From DTU018 sp029550685 (GTDB lineage Bacteria; Bacillota; Syntrophomonadia; Syntrophomonadales; Syntrophomonadaceae), in contig DAONVO010000035.1 of assembly GCA_035412805.1 (NCBI GenBank), positions 1 through 20,416 on the forward strand: a stretch of DNA of 20,416 bases, given 5' to 3'. Made by a program: the position numbers and the translations under genes. Positions 5,752-14,453 of the stretch are shown in pieces. A model generated the notes under the pieces. The model worked only from the letters and a program-made list of their open reading frames with translations. It was not told the origin of the DNA and searched no databases. Position 1 is the first letter of the stretch, and each line of letters starts with the position of its first letter.

Positions 5752-6441
5752 ATGGACCGTGTTGAACTGAAGACTGGTGCCAAAGATGCTGTACCTGTTG
5801 TGCTAGGCTACTTGCCGTTAGGTTTTGCCTTTGGTGTCTTGGCCACTCAGGCGGGCATGACAGTGATCCAGGCTACTGTCATGTCAATTTTATGTTTTAC
5901 GGGAGCAGGACAATATATCGCTTTGGGAGTTATTCAGGCCCAAGGGGCAGTCATAACTGCAGTTATAGCTAACCTGCTGGTAAATGTGCGCTATTTCCTA
6001 TTTACGACCTCTATGGTTCCATTCCTGAAAAACCATGTGAACCCCACCATTGCTTCTATTTTGTCCTATGGGGTTACCGATGAGACATATGCGGTGGCTA
6101 TGAACAGGTACCAGAGTAACCCACCCACAGCTTCTTATATGGCGGGACTAAATCTTACTGCTCATCTGGGGTGGATAAGCAGTACCTTGCTGGGAGCGGT
6201 ACTTGGTTCCATGGTAACCAATACTGACCGGTTCGGTCTAGCCTTTGCCTTGCCGGCAATGTACATATGCCTTTTGGTACTGCTCATAAATAGAAAGTCA
6301 GATGTTTTGATTGCTTTGATCTCCGCCATTCTTTGCCTAATTATCGGTTATGCCTGGCCTTGGTCTATGAGCAATATGTTCAATATGGTTATAGCCACCA
6401 TTGCGGCTGCTACTATAGGGGTGATGATACGTGAGTTCTGA
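5752..6441 (+). CDS. azlC: AzlC family branched-chain amino acid exporter, large subunit
   Basis: This 229-residue integral membrane protein is predicted to export branched-chain amino acids (and the analogue azaleucine) together with AzlD. The N-terminal 'DAVPVVLGYLPLGFAFGVLA' and 'SILCFTGAGQYIALGVI' are characteristic of AzlC, as is 'LLVNVRYFLFTTSMVPFL' in the middle. Several further hydrophobic segments follow. GGGAG upstream of ATG serves as ribosome binding site. It overlaps azlD by 11 bp, which supports joint translation and complex formation. Confidence 0.92.
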   Translation: MDRVELKTGAKDAVPVVLGYLPLGFAFGVLATQAGMTVIQATVMSILCFTGAGQYIALGVIQAQGAVITAVIANLLVNVRYFLFTTSMVPFLKNHVNPTIASILSYGVTDETYAVAMNRYQSNPPTASYMAGLNLTAHLGWISSTLLGAVLGSMVTNTDRFGLAFALPAMYICLLVLLINRKSDVLIALISAILCLIIGYAWPWSMSNMFNMVIATIAAATIGVMIREF

Positions 6442-6757
6442 GGCTATATGGTTAACCATCATAGGAGCGTCCCTGGCAACTTTGCTGCCCCGAATTCTAC
6501 CTGTAGCCCTGTTTTCAGGATTGGAATTTCCTGAAATTCTAATAAAATGGCTCTCTTATGTAGCTCCAGCAGTGCTGGGAGCTCTCACAGCTGTGAGCAT
6601 TCTGGCTCCAGAAGGACAATTATACGTGTCGGTAAACAATATGTTTATATGGGCATTTATACCTACTATGTTAATCGCTGTAAAAACCCGCAGTTTATTT
6701 TGGACCCTTTCAGTGGGAATTGTAGTCATGGCTATATTATATAATTTAACAGTATAA
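6431..6757 (+). CDS. azlD: AzlD family branched-chain amino acid exporter, small subunit
   Basis: This 108-residue protein with about four membrane segments has the AzlD pattern: 'ASLATLLPRILPVALFSG' near the N-terminus, then 'WLSYVAPAVLGALTAVSIL', and a hydrophobic C-terminus. The start is GTG at 6431, inside the end of azlC, with AGGGGTGAT just upstream as ribosome binding site. It would form the exporter with AzlC. No terminator is obvious before the next gene, 64 bp downstream. Confidence 0.9.
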   Translation: MSSEAIWLTIIGASLATLLPRILPVALFSGLEFPEILIKWLSYVAPAVLGALTAVSILAPEGQLYVSVNNMFIWAFIPTMLIAVKTRSLFWTLSVGIVVMAILYNLTV

Positions 6758-6821
6758 TCACTGCAGCGGCAGGAATTGCTGAATATTTGGGGAAATAGGC
6801 ACTTATAGAGGTGGCGAGGGA

Positions 6822-7652
6822 ATGAAAGTTAGCATCACTATTTTAGTGGAGAATACCACGCCTGTGCCAGGTTTAATGGGTGAATTTGGCTTCTCCACGC
6901 TCATAGAAGTAAATGGCAAGCGAATTTTATTTGATACTGGCAGCGGAGAAGCACTTGAGCCCAATGCAAAAGCATTGGGTGTGGATTTAGCAAGTGTAGA
7001 TGCTTTAGTCATCAGCCATGGTCATTTTGATCATACCGGTGGCGTTTTGCAGCTGTTGCCCAAACTTAAAAAGCCTGTCATTTATGCCCATTCCGGAATT
7101 TTTACCCGTCATCTGGTTCCCGATGGATCGAATCGGACCCAATATATAGGGGTACCGTTTTCCGAAGATGACCTGATCAGACTGGGAGCACAGTTCGTGG
7201 CTGTAGACGATTTCTTTCCATTAAGCGACCAAGTATATCTTACTGGGACCATTCCTCGACTGACTGATTATGAGGACCCAGGAGGACTTTTTATAAAAGA
7301 GGTCAAGGGTGTAATAGCACCTGATTACATAGAAGATGATATGGCGCTGGTGATTACTCATCCTGAAGGTTTGATTATTGTAAGTGGCTGTGCCCATGCA
7401 GGTATAATCAATACTATTAATTATGCCATGCAACGCATTGGGGAAAATAAGGTATTGGCTTTTATCGGTGGAACTCACTTAAAAGGAGCTGATGAAATCC
7501 GTTTGCAAAAAACCATAGCCGAGCTGAAAAAAATAAACCCGCAGAAGCTTATAGTCTGTCATTGTACTGGTTTTACTGCCAGCAGCAGGCTTTCGTGGGA
7601 ACTGCCTGCTATAACTACCAAAGGCGAAACTGGTATGATTTTTCAGTTTTAA
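6822..7652 (+). CDS. MBL-fold metallo-hydrolase (COG1237-like)
   Basis: The 276-residue protein carries the metallo-beta-lactamase metal motif S-H66-G-H68-F-D70-H71 after 'FDTGSG'. Further metal-ligand candidates occur in 'SGCAHAGI', 'GGTHL' and 'VCHCTGF'. The pattern resembles the COG1237 subfamily, often annotated as 7,8-dihydropterin-6-methyl-4-(beta-D-ribofuranosyl)-aminobenzene-5'-phosphate synthase after a methanogen enzyme. That specific activity is doubtful in a bacterium, and the substrate is unknown. The start ATG follows GAGGTGGCGAGGGA. It lies between azlD and the Lon-family gene on the same strand (19 bp to the latter), probably in one transcript. Confidence 0.88.
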   Translation: MKVSITILVENTTPVPGLMGEFGFSTLIEVNGKRILFDTGSGEALEPNAKALGVDLASVDALVISHGHFDHTGGVLQLLPKLKKPVIYAHSGIFTRHLVPDGSNRTQYIGVPFSEDDLIRLGAQFVAVDDFFPLSDQVYLTGTIPRLTDYEDPGGLFIKEVKGVIAPDYIEDDMALVITHPEGLIIVSGCAHAGIINTINYAMQRIGENKVLAFIGGTHLKGADEIRLQKTIAELKKINPQKLIVCHCTGFTASSRLSWELPAITTKGETGMIFQF

Positions 7653-7671
7653 TACAGGGGGAATCTAACCT

Positions 7672-10104
7672 TTGAAGAGCAAGTATCGTTTAAAACCTAA
7701 AGATCTCAGAAAAGTATGCAATCCAGATAGTTTTAAATTTGAAACTACGGCTGACCTGCTTCCTTTAAAAGGTATCATTGGCCAAGATAGGGCTGTACGC
7801 GCTTTAGAATTTGGACTTACTGTAGATCACCAGGGATATAACATCTATTTGGCAGGTGCCCTGGGCACAGGCAAGACTACTCTAGCCCGGGAGTTGTTGC
7901 AGAAAAAAGCCCGCAAGGAGCCGCGGCCTTCTGATTGGTGTTATGTGTATAACTTTGATACTCCAGATTGTCCTATTGCTCTGGAACTGCCTGCAGGGCA
8001 GGGCAAGAAATTTAAAAAGGATCTGGAAGATCAGATAGAGAAGATAATTGCCAGAGTCTCAAAGGTTTTGGAAGAGGATGAATTCGGTTACAAACGCAGT
8101 CAGATAATGAACCAGTTCATGGAACAGACCAGCGCCCTTTATTTACGGGCTGAAGAAGAGGCTCGCAAGTTAGGTTTTGGTATTACCCGCACCGATCAAG
8201 GAATTAACAGCTACCCACTAAAGGATGGGGAAGCTATGAGTCAGGAACACTTCATATCCCTAAACGATGAGGAACGAGCCGAACTGATGAAGCGCAGTGC
8301 CCAGGTACAGGAGAAGCTGTCCGAGTCTTTTAGACAGTACAAAGAACTGGAAAAATCATTTAAGGAACAGATAAAAGATTTGGAACAGGATACTTTCCGC
8401 AACGTAGCTGGGCCTTATTTTGAAGAACTTTTGAAGAGCTATAAAAAATTTCCCAAAATACTTAAATATATTAATGACCTGCAGGAAGATTTGCTGGACC
8501 ACATGCCCGCCATTGTGAAACAGGATGACAGCAATCCCTGGAACTTTTTGCGCTTTGGTGATCGACGCAGCTTGCTACGTCGTTACCAGGTAAATCTGCT
8601 GGTTGATAATTCCGACTTAACTCATGCACCGGTAATATTCGAGAGTAATCCTACTTTTTCTAATCTGTTCGGGCAAATTGAATATGAAAGTGAGTTCGGG
8701 GTTTTAGCCACTGATTTTTCCAAGATCAAAGCTGGCACCATACATCGTGCCAATGGCGGTTATTTGGTTTTGCATATTTATGATCTGGCAAGAAATTTCT
8801 ATGTTTGGGACACCCTGAAACGTGTACTTAAGAACAAGGAAATAAGGGTGGAAAGTGTCACCCGGATGTTTGGAATCAGTAATAGTGAAACTCTCCAGCC
8901 AGAACCAATACCGGTAAAACTTAAGGTGATTCTGATAGGGGAACCAATCTATTACTATTTACTCTATACCCAGGACGAAGACTTTCAGAAACTGTTCAAA
9001 ATCAAGGCAGATTTTGACACAGAGATGGATCGCTCCAAAAAGCATATTAATGATTATGCCCGGTTAATAGCTTCGGTTTGTGAGAGTGAAGGCCTGCGTC
9101 ATTTCGATCGGGAAGCGGTGGCTCAAATAGTGGATTACGGTAGTTGGATGGTTGATAACCAGAATAAACTGACCACCCAGTTCAACAAATTAGTAGAAAT
9201 TATTTTTGAAGCTGACGGATGGGCAGGGCAGGAGAATGCTTCTGTAGTGAACGGCGCCCATGTGTGCAGGGCTATTAAGGAAAAGCGCTACCGGGCTTCT
9301 CTGATTGAAGATCGGTTGCATGACCTGATTAATACCGAGACCCTGTTAATCGATGTACATGGTAGCAGAGTAGGACAGATAAATGGCTTGGCAGTATACG
9401 AATTGGGTGACCATCTGTTTGGCAAACCAGTGCGTATAACAGCAAAGACCTTTATGGGAGAAAGTGGACTGGTTAATATTGAACGGGAAATCCGCATGAG
9501 CGGAAGCATTCATAGTAAGGGAGTACTTACTCTTAATGGCTACATGGGCGCTCAATATGCTCAGGATAAACCCTTATCCCTGACAGCCAGTCTTACCTTT
9601 GAACAAAGTTACCAGGGTATCGAAGGGGATAGTGCTTCCAGTGCCGAATTATATGCATTATTATCAAGTTTATCGGGAGTACCTATTTATCAGGGGATTG
9701 CCGTGACCGGGTCCGTTAATCAGAATGGCGAGATACAACCAGTGGGGGGAGTCAACCAGAAAATAGAAGGCTTCTTCCGGGTTTGCAAGGCGTTTGGGTT
9801 AAATGGCCAACAAGGTGTGATAATACCGCGCCAGAATATACGTAACTTGATGTTGGACGAAGAAATAGTCACCGCTGTCCAGCAGAAACTGTTTAACATT
9901 TGGGCTGTAGATCATATTGATCAGGGATTAGAAATTTTAACTGGAATGCCAGCTGGATGCAAGGACGCAAATGGGAGATTCCCAGAAGACAGTATTCATG
10001 GACGGGTAAATCGTAAATTAAGTGAGTGGAACGAAAAGCGCCGCTGGGGACGTGAGGGAGGTAGGAGATCTTCAGTGGTTCGAAGGAGGAGGAGTGCTTG
10101 GTAA
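7672..10104 (+). CDS. Lon-family ATP-dependent protease (AAA domain with inserted coiled coil, LonB-like)
   Basis: The 810-residue protein begins at TTG (7672), with CAGGGGGAA about 9 nt upstream. Walker A is G62-ALGTGKTT. A long charged, probably coiled-coil insertion spans about 130-270. 'ANGGYLVLHIYDL' fits the Walker B region. The C-terminal Lon protease domain (about 560-770) has the catalytic serine in 'GDSAS' (S654) and lysine in 'GGVNQKIEG' (K697). The 43-residue spacing equals that of E. coli Lon S679/K722, which supports an intact Ser-Lys dyad. The architecture resembles bacterial Lon-like proteins with an AAA_32 domain rather than classical LonA, because there is no N-terminal LAN domain. 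The last 45 residues are unusually basic (RRSSVVRRRRSAW at the end) and their codons contain the ribosome binding site of the next gene, which overlaps by 7 bp. The role is presumably protein quality control; the substrate is unknown. Confidence 0.9.
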   Translation: MKSKYRLKPKDLRKVCNPDSFKFETTADLLPLKGIIGQDRAVRALEFGLTVDHQGYNIYLAGALGTGKTTLARELLQKKARKEPRPSDWCYVYNFDTPDCPIALELPAGQGKKFKKDLEDQIEKIIARVSKVLEEDEFGYKRSQIMNQFMEQTSALYLRAEEEARKLGFGITRTDQGINSYPLKDGEAMSQEHFISLNDEERAELMKRSAQVQEKLSESFRQYKELEKSFKEQIKDLEQDTFRNVAGPYFEELLKSYKKFPKILKYINDLQEDLLDHMPAIVKQDDSNPWNFLRFGDRRSLLRRYQVNLLVDNSDLTHAPVIFESNPTFSNLFGQIEYESEFGVLATDFSKIKAGTIHRANGGYLVLHIYDLARNFYVWDTLKRVLKNKEIRVESVTRMFGISNSETLQPEPIPVKLKVILIGEPIYYYLLYTQDEDFQKLFKIKADFDTEMDRSKKHINDYARLIASVCESEGLRHFDREAVAQIVDYGSWMVDNQNKLTTQFNKLVEIIFEADGWAGQENASVVNGAHVCRAIKEKRYRASLIEDRLHDLINTETLLIDVHGSRVGQINGLAVYELGDHLFGKPVRITAKTFMGESGLVNIEREIRMSGSIHSKGVLTLNGYMGAQYAQDKPLSLTASLTFEQSYQGIEGDSASSAELYALLSSLSGVPIYQGIAVTGSVNQNGEIQPVGGVNQKIEGFFRVCKAFGLNGQQGVIIPRQNIRNLMLDEEIVTAVQQKLFNIWAVDHIDQGLEILTGMPAGCKDANGRFPEDSIHGRVNRKLSEWNEKRRWGREGGRRSSVVRRRRSAW

Positions 10105-10421
10105 ACAAAAGCTTTGGGCGTAGGTTGGCAATGGTATTGTTGTTAGGATTACTGGTGAGCGGTTGTCAATTTGACCCTGGTCGGTTAACCAAATCTGTTG
10201 GAGAGGAGAATGATAAGCTTATCAGAGTAGAAATCGTTTTTACCGATGATCAAACTCTTATCGGTTATGTAAAAGACCTGTCTATTACTCCTGATTCCAA
10301 AGTATATGTAGGAGGCTCTTCAACCAATTACTTATATGATGCCCAGGGGAATATAGTAGGAGCTTACAACTATCAAAGGGTTTTATACATGAAGGTTTTA
10401 CCTGCTGAGACTGAGAAGTAA
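10098..10421 (+). CDS. Small predicted lipoprotein of unknown function
   Basis: The 107-residue product has a basic N-terminus (NKSFGRR), a hydrophobic core (LAMVLLLGLL) and a lipobox L19-V-S-G-C23 (LVSGC within residues 19-23), so it should be lipidated at C23 and anchored outside the membrane. The mature part contains 'VEIVFTDDQTLIGYVKDL' and 'YDAQGNIVGAYNY', suggesting a small beta-rich domain. I do not recognise the family. The start is TTG at 10098, with GGAGGAGG upstream, overlapping the Lon-family gene by 7 bp, which suggests translational coupling. Confidence 0.78.
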   Translation: MVNKSFGRRLAMVLLLGLLVSGCQFDPGRLTKSVGEENDKLIRVEIVFTDDQTLIGYVKDLSITPDSKVYVGGSSTNYLYDAQGNIVGAYNYQRVLYMKVLPAETEK

Positions 10422-10448
10422 TGCTTTCATGTGGTGGAAGGTGAAGGT

Positions 10449-10523
10449 ATGAAGCTTCTGAAGTTAATGGATTGGCTTGAAAAAAATCCCGGCTGGTTAA
10501 TGTGCGTTTTCGTCTTATCATAA
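10449..10523 (+). CDS. Short ORF overlapping the chemoreceptor start; probable true N-terminus in a shifted frame
   Basis: The ATG at 10449 has a good GGAAGGTG site 5 nt upstream and starts MKLLKLMDWLEK. It stops after 24 codons, in a frame different from the chemoreceptor. One extra A in the A7 run at 10480-10486 would join it to the receptor as '...LEKKSRLVNVRFRLIIMF', a natural charged lead-in to the first membrane helix. It is therefore more likely the receptor's N-terminus than a separate gene. The joined reading is inference. Confidence 0.45.
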   Translation: MKLLKLMDWLEKNPGWLMCVFVLS

Positions 10524-12190
10524 TGTTTACCCTGATTTTAGCCGGGGTTACAGGATTAATGGGGATTTATGCAACTTCGGTGGTTGAACATCGCATGGAG
10601 ACTGCTGCTGGGGAAAAGCTAATGTCCGATATCAAAACAGGCGAGCAGATTATCAACCAATCTTTTCCCGGTAACTGGCATCTTGAGAATGGAAAGCTGT
10701 ACAAAGGCGATGCCCTTGTGAATGACCGGAATTATGTGCTGGATTATATAGGCGGTCTTACCGGCGATACGATTGCTATCTTTTGCGATGGGAAAGTTAT
10801 AGCAACTAATATAGCTTTGGACGGCAAACGCATTGTTGATACTGAACTGGCGGAAGAAGTAAAGGAAGCAGTTCTGCAAAGAGGAGAAACCTATGTAGGT
10901 CAGACGGTTGTATTGGGAACCATGAACTATGCCGTTTACAAGCCTTTGAAAGATAAAAGCGACAATATAATCGGTGTATTTTATGTAGGAGTGCCTAGTA
11001 CTCAATATGAGAATATAGTAGATAATTTCCGCATGAACATGATTGGATATTCGGCTGTAGGTATTTCCCTGGGAGTAATTGCTGCGATCGTACTGGCATA
11101 TACGGTATACACTCCTCTGAGACGGATTCGTGCCAAACTGTTACATATCGGTGAGGGGGATTTAACCCTAACTATTGATGAAGTCGGGCAAGACGAAATC
11201 ACCAGTGTCTCCCAGGGGATCAACCGAATGGTAGGCAAGATTTCCGAACTCATCGGCAAATCCAAAGCACTGACGACTATGGTAAGTTCAGCCACCAAGG
11301 AGCTTTCCCAACGATCCCAGGTAAGTGCCACGCTAATGGAAAACATGACCCTCCAGGCTGATGAACTGAGCCGCAATGCCAATCGCCAGGCGGAATTAAC
11401 TGATCAGTCCCGCCACAGTATTTCGGAAATGACAGTTGCCATCCAGCAGATGGCGGAAAATGTTCAGGAAGTAACCTCATCAGCCCTTAATGCTGCTCGT
11501 CAGGCTGAAGCCGGCGAACAGCAGCTGAATTTAGCCATTGGACAGATTGCAACTATCAGCCAGACGGTTAATTCCACCGCGGATATAATCACCGATTTAG
11601 GTTCCAAATCCCAGGAAATAGGCCAGATTGTTGATCTTATTACCGATATTGCAGATCAAACCAATCTCCTGGCCCTAAACGCTGCTATAGAAGCGGCGCG
11701 GGCTGGTGAACAGGGACGCGGATTTGCCGTAGTTGCGGAGGAAGTACGTAAACTAGCGGAAGAATCGGGTGAGGCCGCTAATCGTATTGCCAGACTTATT
11801 GGGGAAATACAAAAAGAGGCCGATCGAGCTGTAAGATCTATGGCTGATGGCACCCGGGAAGTGGCTAAGGGCAGCGAAGTTGTTAACGAAGCAGGAAGAG
11901 CTTTCCAAGAAATAATCAAGGCTGTTAATATAGTCAGCCAGCAGATCCAAGAAATATCAGCTGCCAGTCAGGAGATGGCTGCCAGTGCGGAAATGGCTAT
12001 CCGGGCTATTGAAGAGACTAACCAGGCGGCGGATGGCAATGCCCAGTTAGCCAAACGAATCGGGGAAATAATAGAAAAACAGATGGTAGCAGTAGAAGAA
12101 ATGGATGCCGCTGTGAGTCAGGTTGGTCAGGTCATAGATGACCTGGAGCAATCTATTGCTTCTTTTAAGATCAAGTCAGATTATCGGTAG
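10502..12190 (+). CDS. Methyl-accepting chemotaxis protein with extracellular Cache domain
   Basis: As read here the protein has 562 residues from GTG at 10502. TM1 spans residues 3-23 and TM2 about 180-202. Between them lies a roughly 150-residue ligand-binding domain of the single-Cache/Cache_3-Cache_2 type ('GDTIAIFCDGKVIATNI', 'DNIIGVFYVGVP'). HAMP follows (about 203-255), then a long helical signalling domain with the highly conserved hairpin tip 'DQTNLLALNAAIEAARAGEQ' (about 386-405), which binds CheA/CheW. The ligand is unknown; Cache receptors often bind small organic acids or amino acids. The GTG start has no ribosome binding site. An ATG at 10449 with a good site lies in another frame, separated by an A7 run, so the annotated N-terminus is probably wrong through an indel or slippage. 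It follows the lipoprotein gene with no terminator between them. Confidence 0.93.
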   Translation: MRFRLIIMFTLILAGVTGLMGIYATSVVEHRMETAAGEKLMSDIKTGEQIINQSFPGNWHLENGKLYKGDALVNDRNYVLDYIGGLTGDTIAIFCDGKVIATNIALDGKRIVDTELAEEVKEAVLQRGETYVGQTVVLGTMNYAVYKPLKDKSDNIIGVFYVGVPSTQYENIVDNFRMNMIGYSAVGISLGVIAAIVLAYTVYTPLRRIRAKLLHIGEGDLTLTIDEVGQDEITSVSQGINRMVGKISELIGKSKALTTMVSSATKELSQRSQVSATLMENMTLQADELSRNANRQAELTDQSRHSISEMTVAIQQMAENVQEVTSSALNAARQAEAGEQQLNLAIGQIATISQTVNSTADIITDLGSKSQEIGQIVDLITDIADQTNLLALNAAIEAARAGEQGRGFAVVAEEVRKLAEESGEAANRIARLIGEIQKEADRAVRSMADGTREVAKGSEVVNEAGRAFQEIIKAVNIVSQQIQEISAASQEMAASAEMAIRAIEETNQAADGNAQLAKRIGEIIEKQMVAVEEMDAAVSQVGQVIDDLEQSIASFKIKSDYR

Positions 12191-12232
12191 AAAGCAGATT
12201 TTTCACAGTCAGAGAACTGGGGAGGGAATGAC

Positions 12233-12421
12233 ATGAAGGGTGAGAGCATAACCGCACGCTGCTTAATGTGCGGAAAAACTTATGATGTACCTTCGGATCA
12301 CAAAGAGTATCCGAAATTGGCTGCCAGTAAATCTTCTGCCCCTGCTTTTATTTGCGATCTTTGTGAGTACCGGGTTCGCCATGAGGCTGATGAACAGCAA
12401 AAACCGAAGAAACCCATGTAA
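12233..12421 (+). CDS. DUF2197 family zinc-ribbon protein
   Basis: This 62-residue protein has two CxxC knuckles, C10-L-M-C13 and C41-D-L-C44, the pattern of a small zinc ribbon, and a lysine/proline-rich tail. The layout resembles DUF2197 proteins such as YlaI of Bacillus, whose function is unknown. GGGAGGG lies upstream of the ATG. It is closely spaced with the chemoreceptor (42 bp) and the hydrolase (17 bp), so probably part of the same transcript. Confidence 0.75.
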   Translation: MKGESITARCLMCGKTYDVPSDHKEYPKLAASKSSAPAFICDLCEYRVRHEADEQQKPKKPM

Positions 12422-12438
12422 AGATGCAGGAGGATATT

Positions 12439-13200
12439 ATGCAACAAATTACGATTTTTAACCGCAGGCAATTGAAATTAGCTGCTCTGCTCAACCTGCC
12501 TGAAAACTGCTCTGGCTTGGTGATATCCTGCCATGGATTCAGAGGTGCTAAGGAAAACCGGGAGAGAATATATAGTCTTTCCAGCAAGCTCAACAGCATA
12601 GGCCTGGGTTTACTGGCTTTTGACTTTCAGGGCAGCGGGCAAAGCGAGGGAACCTATCATGATATAACCCTAACCCGCCAGGCCGGTGATCTGCAGGATG
12701 TCATCGATTTTGCAGCCCGGCAGTTCAATCTGCCTATGGTTTTGTTGGGCCGCAGTTTCGGCGGAAGCACTGTACTAGCTGGTGCCAGCCAGGATGCACG
12801 TATAACGGGATACATATTCTGGTCTACACCAGTTTTCCTGAAGGAGACTTTTGCTTCCATGGATCCTGCTCTGGCCAGCCAGGTAAACCAAGGCCATACT
12901 ATTACCTTGGTGGATGAAGGAGGCAGTTACCAGCTGGATCCCGACCTGTTTATTGATTTTGCTAATCACAACATGGATGACTATATAAGAGCTATTGGCG
13001 ACAGGCAAGTTCTGATCATACATGGCCAGTCCGACGAGGTAGTAGCGCCAGAGAATGCCTTATACATGGCCCGACTGCTTCCCAACTGCCAATTACACCT
13101 GATAGAAGGGGCTGATCACCGGTTTACCCAGCATACTGACCAGCGGGAAGACTTAACCATCGATTGGCTGGTCAATAGTTGGAAAGATGGACAGCCATGA
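12439..13200 (+). CDS. Alpha/beta hydrolase (serine esterase/peptidase-like)
   Basis: The ATG at 12439, 5 nt after GGAGG, is preferred to the in-frame ATG at 12424, which precedes that site. The protein has 253 residues. 'VISCHGFRG' near residue 28 supplies the oxyanion-hole region. The nucleophile elbow is G104-R-S106-F-G-G. D199 in 'HGQSDEVV' and H227 in 'GADHRF' complete the triad. 'DFQGSGQSEG' is a typical loop. The protein is probably a cytoplasmic esterase or acyl-peptide hydrolase-like enzyme; the substrate cannot be read from sequence. Its stop overlaps the next start (ATGA). Confidence 0.9.
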   Translation: MQQITIFNRRQLKLAALLNLPENCSGLVISCHGFRGAKENRERIYSLSSKLNSIGLGLLAFDFQGSGQSEGTYHDITLTRQAGDLQDVIDFAARQFNLPMVLLGRSFGGSTVLAGASQDARITGYIFWSTPVFLKETFASMDPALASQVNQGHTITLVDEGGSYQLDPDLFIDFANHNMDDYIRAIGDRQVLIIHGQSDEVVAPENALYMARLLPNCQLHLIEGADHRFTQHTDQREDLTIDWLVNSWKDGQP

Positions 13201-13829
13201 GCTATTACAGTGTTCGTCAGGAAATTGTTACCGAATTGGAAATAAAAAAGAGCCGGTTTATAGCCTGGGTGTGTCCCATCAATAGCCAATTCGAGGCAGA
13301 GCAGGTAATCGCTGAATCCCGGAAACGTTGGCCAGGGGCCACCCATTATTGTTTTGCCTGGATTACCCGGGAACCTCTTATGGAAAGATGCAGTGATGAC
13401 GGAGAACCATCCGGTACTGCGGGCTTGCCCATTCTGACTGTACTTAAGAATAGAAGTCTGGAAAATATCGTGGTGGTAGTTGTTCGATACTTTGGAGGAA
13501 TACTGCTGGGTGCTTCAGGACTAATTAGGTCTTATGCCGATTCTGCTCGCAAGGTCCTCGACCATGCCGAAATAGTTAAATATGAACCAGGAGTAGTGGT
13601 TCAATTAACTGTGGCCTATTCAGAACTGGGCTTAATAGAACACCGGTTTCTCTCCTCTGCCGGGGTGGAATTATTAGACATCGAATACGGTGAACAGGTA
13701 CAAATACGGGTGTCTGTGTCTCAAACTGACTGGACCAGATGGAAAAAGGAGATTACCGAACTTACTAGCGGCCAAGGAAAATTTCAAATTGTTGAAGAAA
13801 CCATGGTAGTTTCAAAGGCCGGGGATTAG
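13197..13829 (+). CDS. yigZ: YigZ/IMPACT family protein (UPF0029)
   Basis: The 210-residue protein has an N-terminal UPF0029 domain: 'EIKKSRFIAWVCPI', then 'THYCFAW', 'SDDGEPSGTAGLPIL' and 'VVVVRYFGGILLGASGLIRSY' cut across the domain core. A roughly 70-residue C-terminal DUF1949-like ferredoxin fold follows. The family is related to eukaryotic IMPACT; its bacterial role is unclear, though links to ribosomes have been suggested. The ATG at 13197 overlaps the hydrolase stop as ATGA, indicating coupled translation; an in-frame TTG at 13179 is less likely. Its stop overlaps that of the convergent thioesterase gene by 4 bp, and no terminator hairpin is seen there. Confidence 0.92.
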   Translation: MSYYSVRQEIVTELEIKKSRFIAWVCPINSQFEAEQVIAESRKRWPGATHYCFAWITREPLMERCSDDGEPSGTAGLPILTVLKNRSLENIVVVVVRYFGGILLGASGLIRSYADSARKVLDHAEIVKYEPGVVVQLTVAYSELGLIEHRFLSSAGVELLDIEYGEQVQIRVSVSQTDWTRWKKEITELTSGQGKFQIVEETMVVSKAGD

Positions 13830-14266
13830 CCCAGTGCCTTTCTTGATACCCTGATATAGTCACAGCTGGCTGTAGCTACCAGCTTATTGTCCCGATTGTA
13901 AGCCTCAGCTATCATATGAATCTTGGTTCGCCCCTTGTTTTTGACCGTAGCAGTAATTATTAACTCATCACCTTCAAAAATGGGCCGGTGATAGCTGGTG
14001 ATAATATCAACGGTTGTGGTAGCAGTGGTTTTAGTAGCCAAATAGCACAAAGGACCGAATACATTATCAAAGGCAGCAGTAATAAACCCACCCTGCATAG
14101 ATCCTGACGGGTTTAAGTAATTCTTTAATACTGGAAAGCTAATGGTTAAACTTTCACCTTCAATGAAATCCAATACTTGGCCCTGCATGTGAGTGAAACA
14201 GTAAGGAACAGGCCCCAGGTCAATCGAGCTTGGATCCATCTCATTCCTGCTTTTGGTTGTACTCAA
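13826..14266 (-). CDS. PaaI-like hotdog-fold thioesterase
   Basis: The start is taken as TTG (14266-14264) because GAGGGGG (14280-14274) lies 7 nt upstream; the ATG at 14299 has no site. The product has 146 residues. 'YLNPSGSMQGGFITAAFDNVFG' (quoted from about residues 55-76, here split: NPSGSMQGG, then FITAAFDNVFG) is the catalytic helix region of PaaI-type acyl-CoA thioesterases, with glutamine where HGG is usual. 'TTTVDIITSYHRPIFEGDEL' is the following strand pair. It likely hydrolyses an acyl-CoA of unknown chain; the missing histidine leaves activity uncertain. A TACAAT -10-like element lies close upstream on the minus strand. Confidence 0.85.
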   Translation of the reverse strand: MSTTKSRNEMDPSSIDLGPVPYCFTHMQGQVLDFIEGESLTISFPVLKNYLNPSGSMQGGFITAAFDNVFGPLCYLATKTTATTTVDIITSYHRPIFEGDELIITATVKNKGRTKIHMIAEAYNRDNKLVATASCDYIRVSRKALG

Positions 14267-14381
14267 AACAAATCCCCCTCTTGTCCTTTTACTCCTCATA
14301 TAAATAATATTGTAATGAAAATTTTGCCTTCATACCAGTTTACCGTCTCAAATTCCTTCAACTATTTGCTGGGGGTATTAT

Positions 14382-14409
14382 TTGGATATAAAGGAAAACA
14401 CAATATAAA
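14382..14409 (+). promoter_or_regulatory. Promoter upstream of the RidA-family gene
   Basis: TTGGAT (14382-14387) and TATAAA (14404-14409) are separated by 16 nt in an AT-rich divergent intergenic region. The predicted transcript start near 14416 leaves room for the TAGGAGG site (14436-14442). Confidence 0.5.
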
Positions 14410-14453
14410 TAATATAGAATGTGAAAAAGCGATAATAGGAGGTAGGTCTGGCA

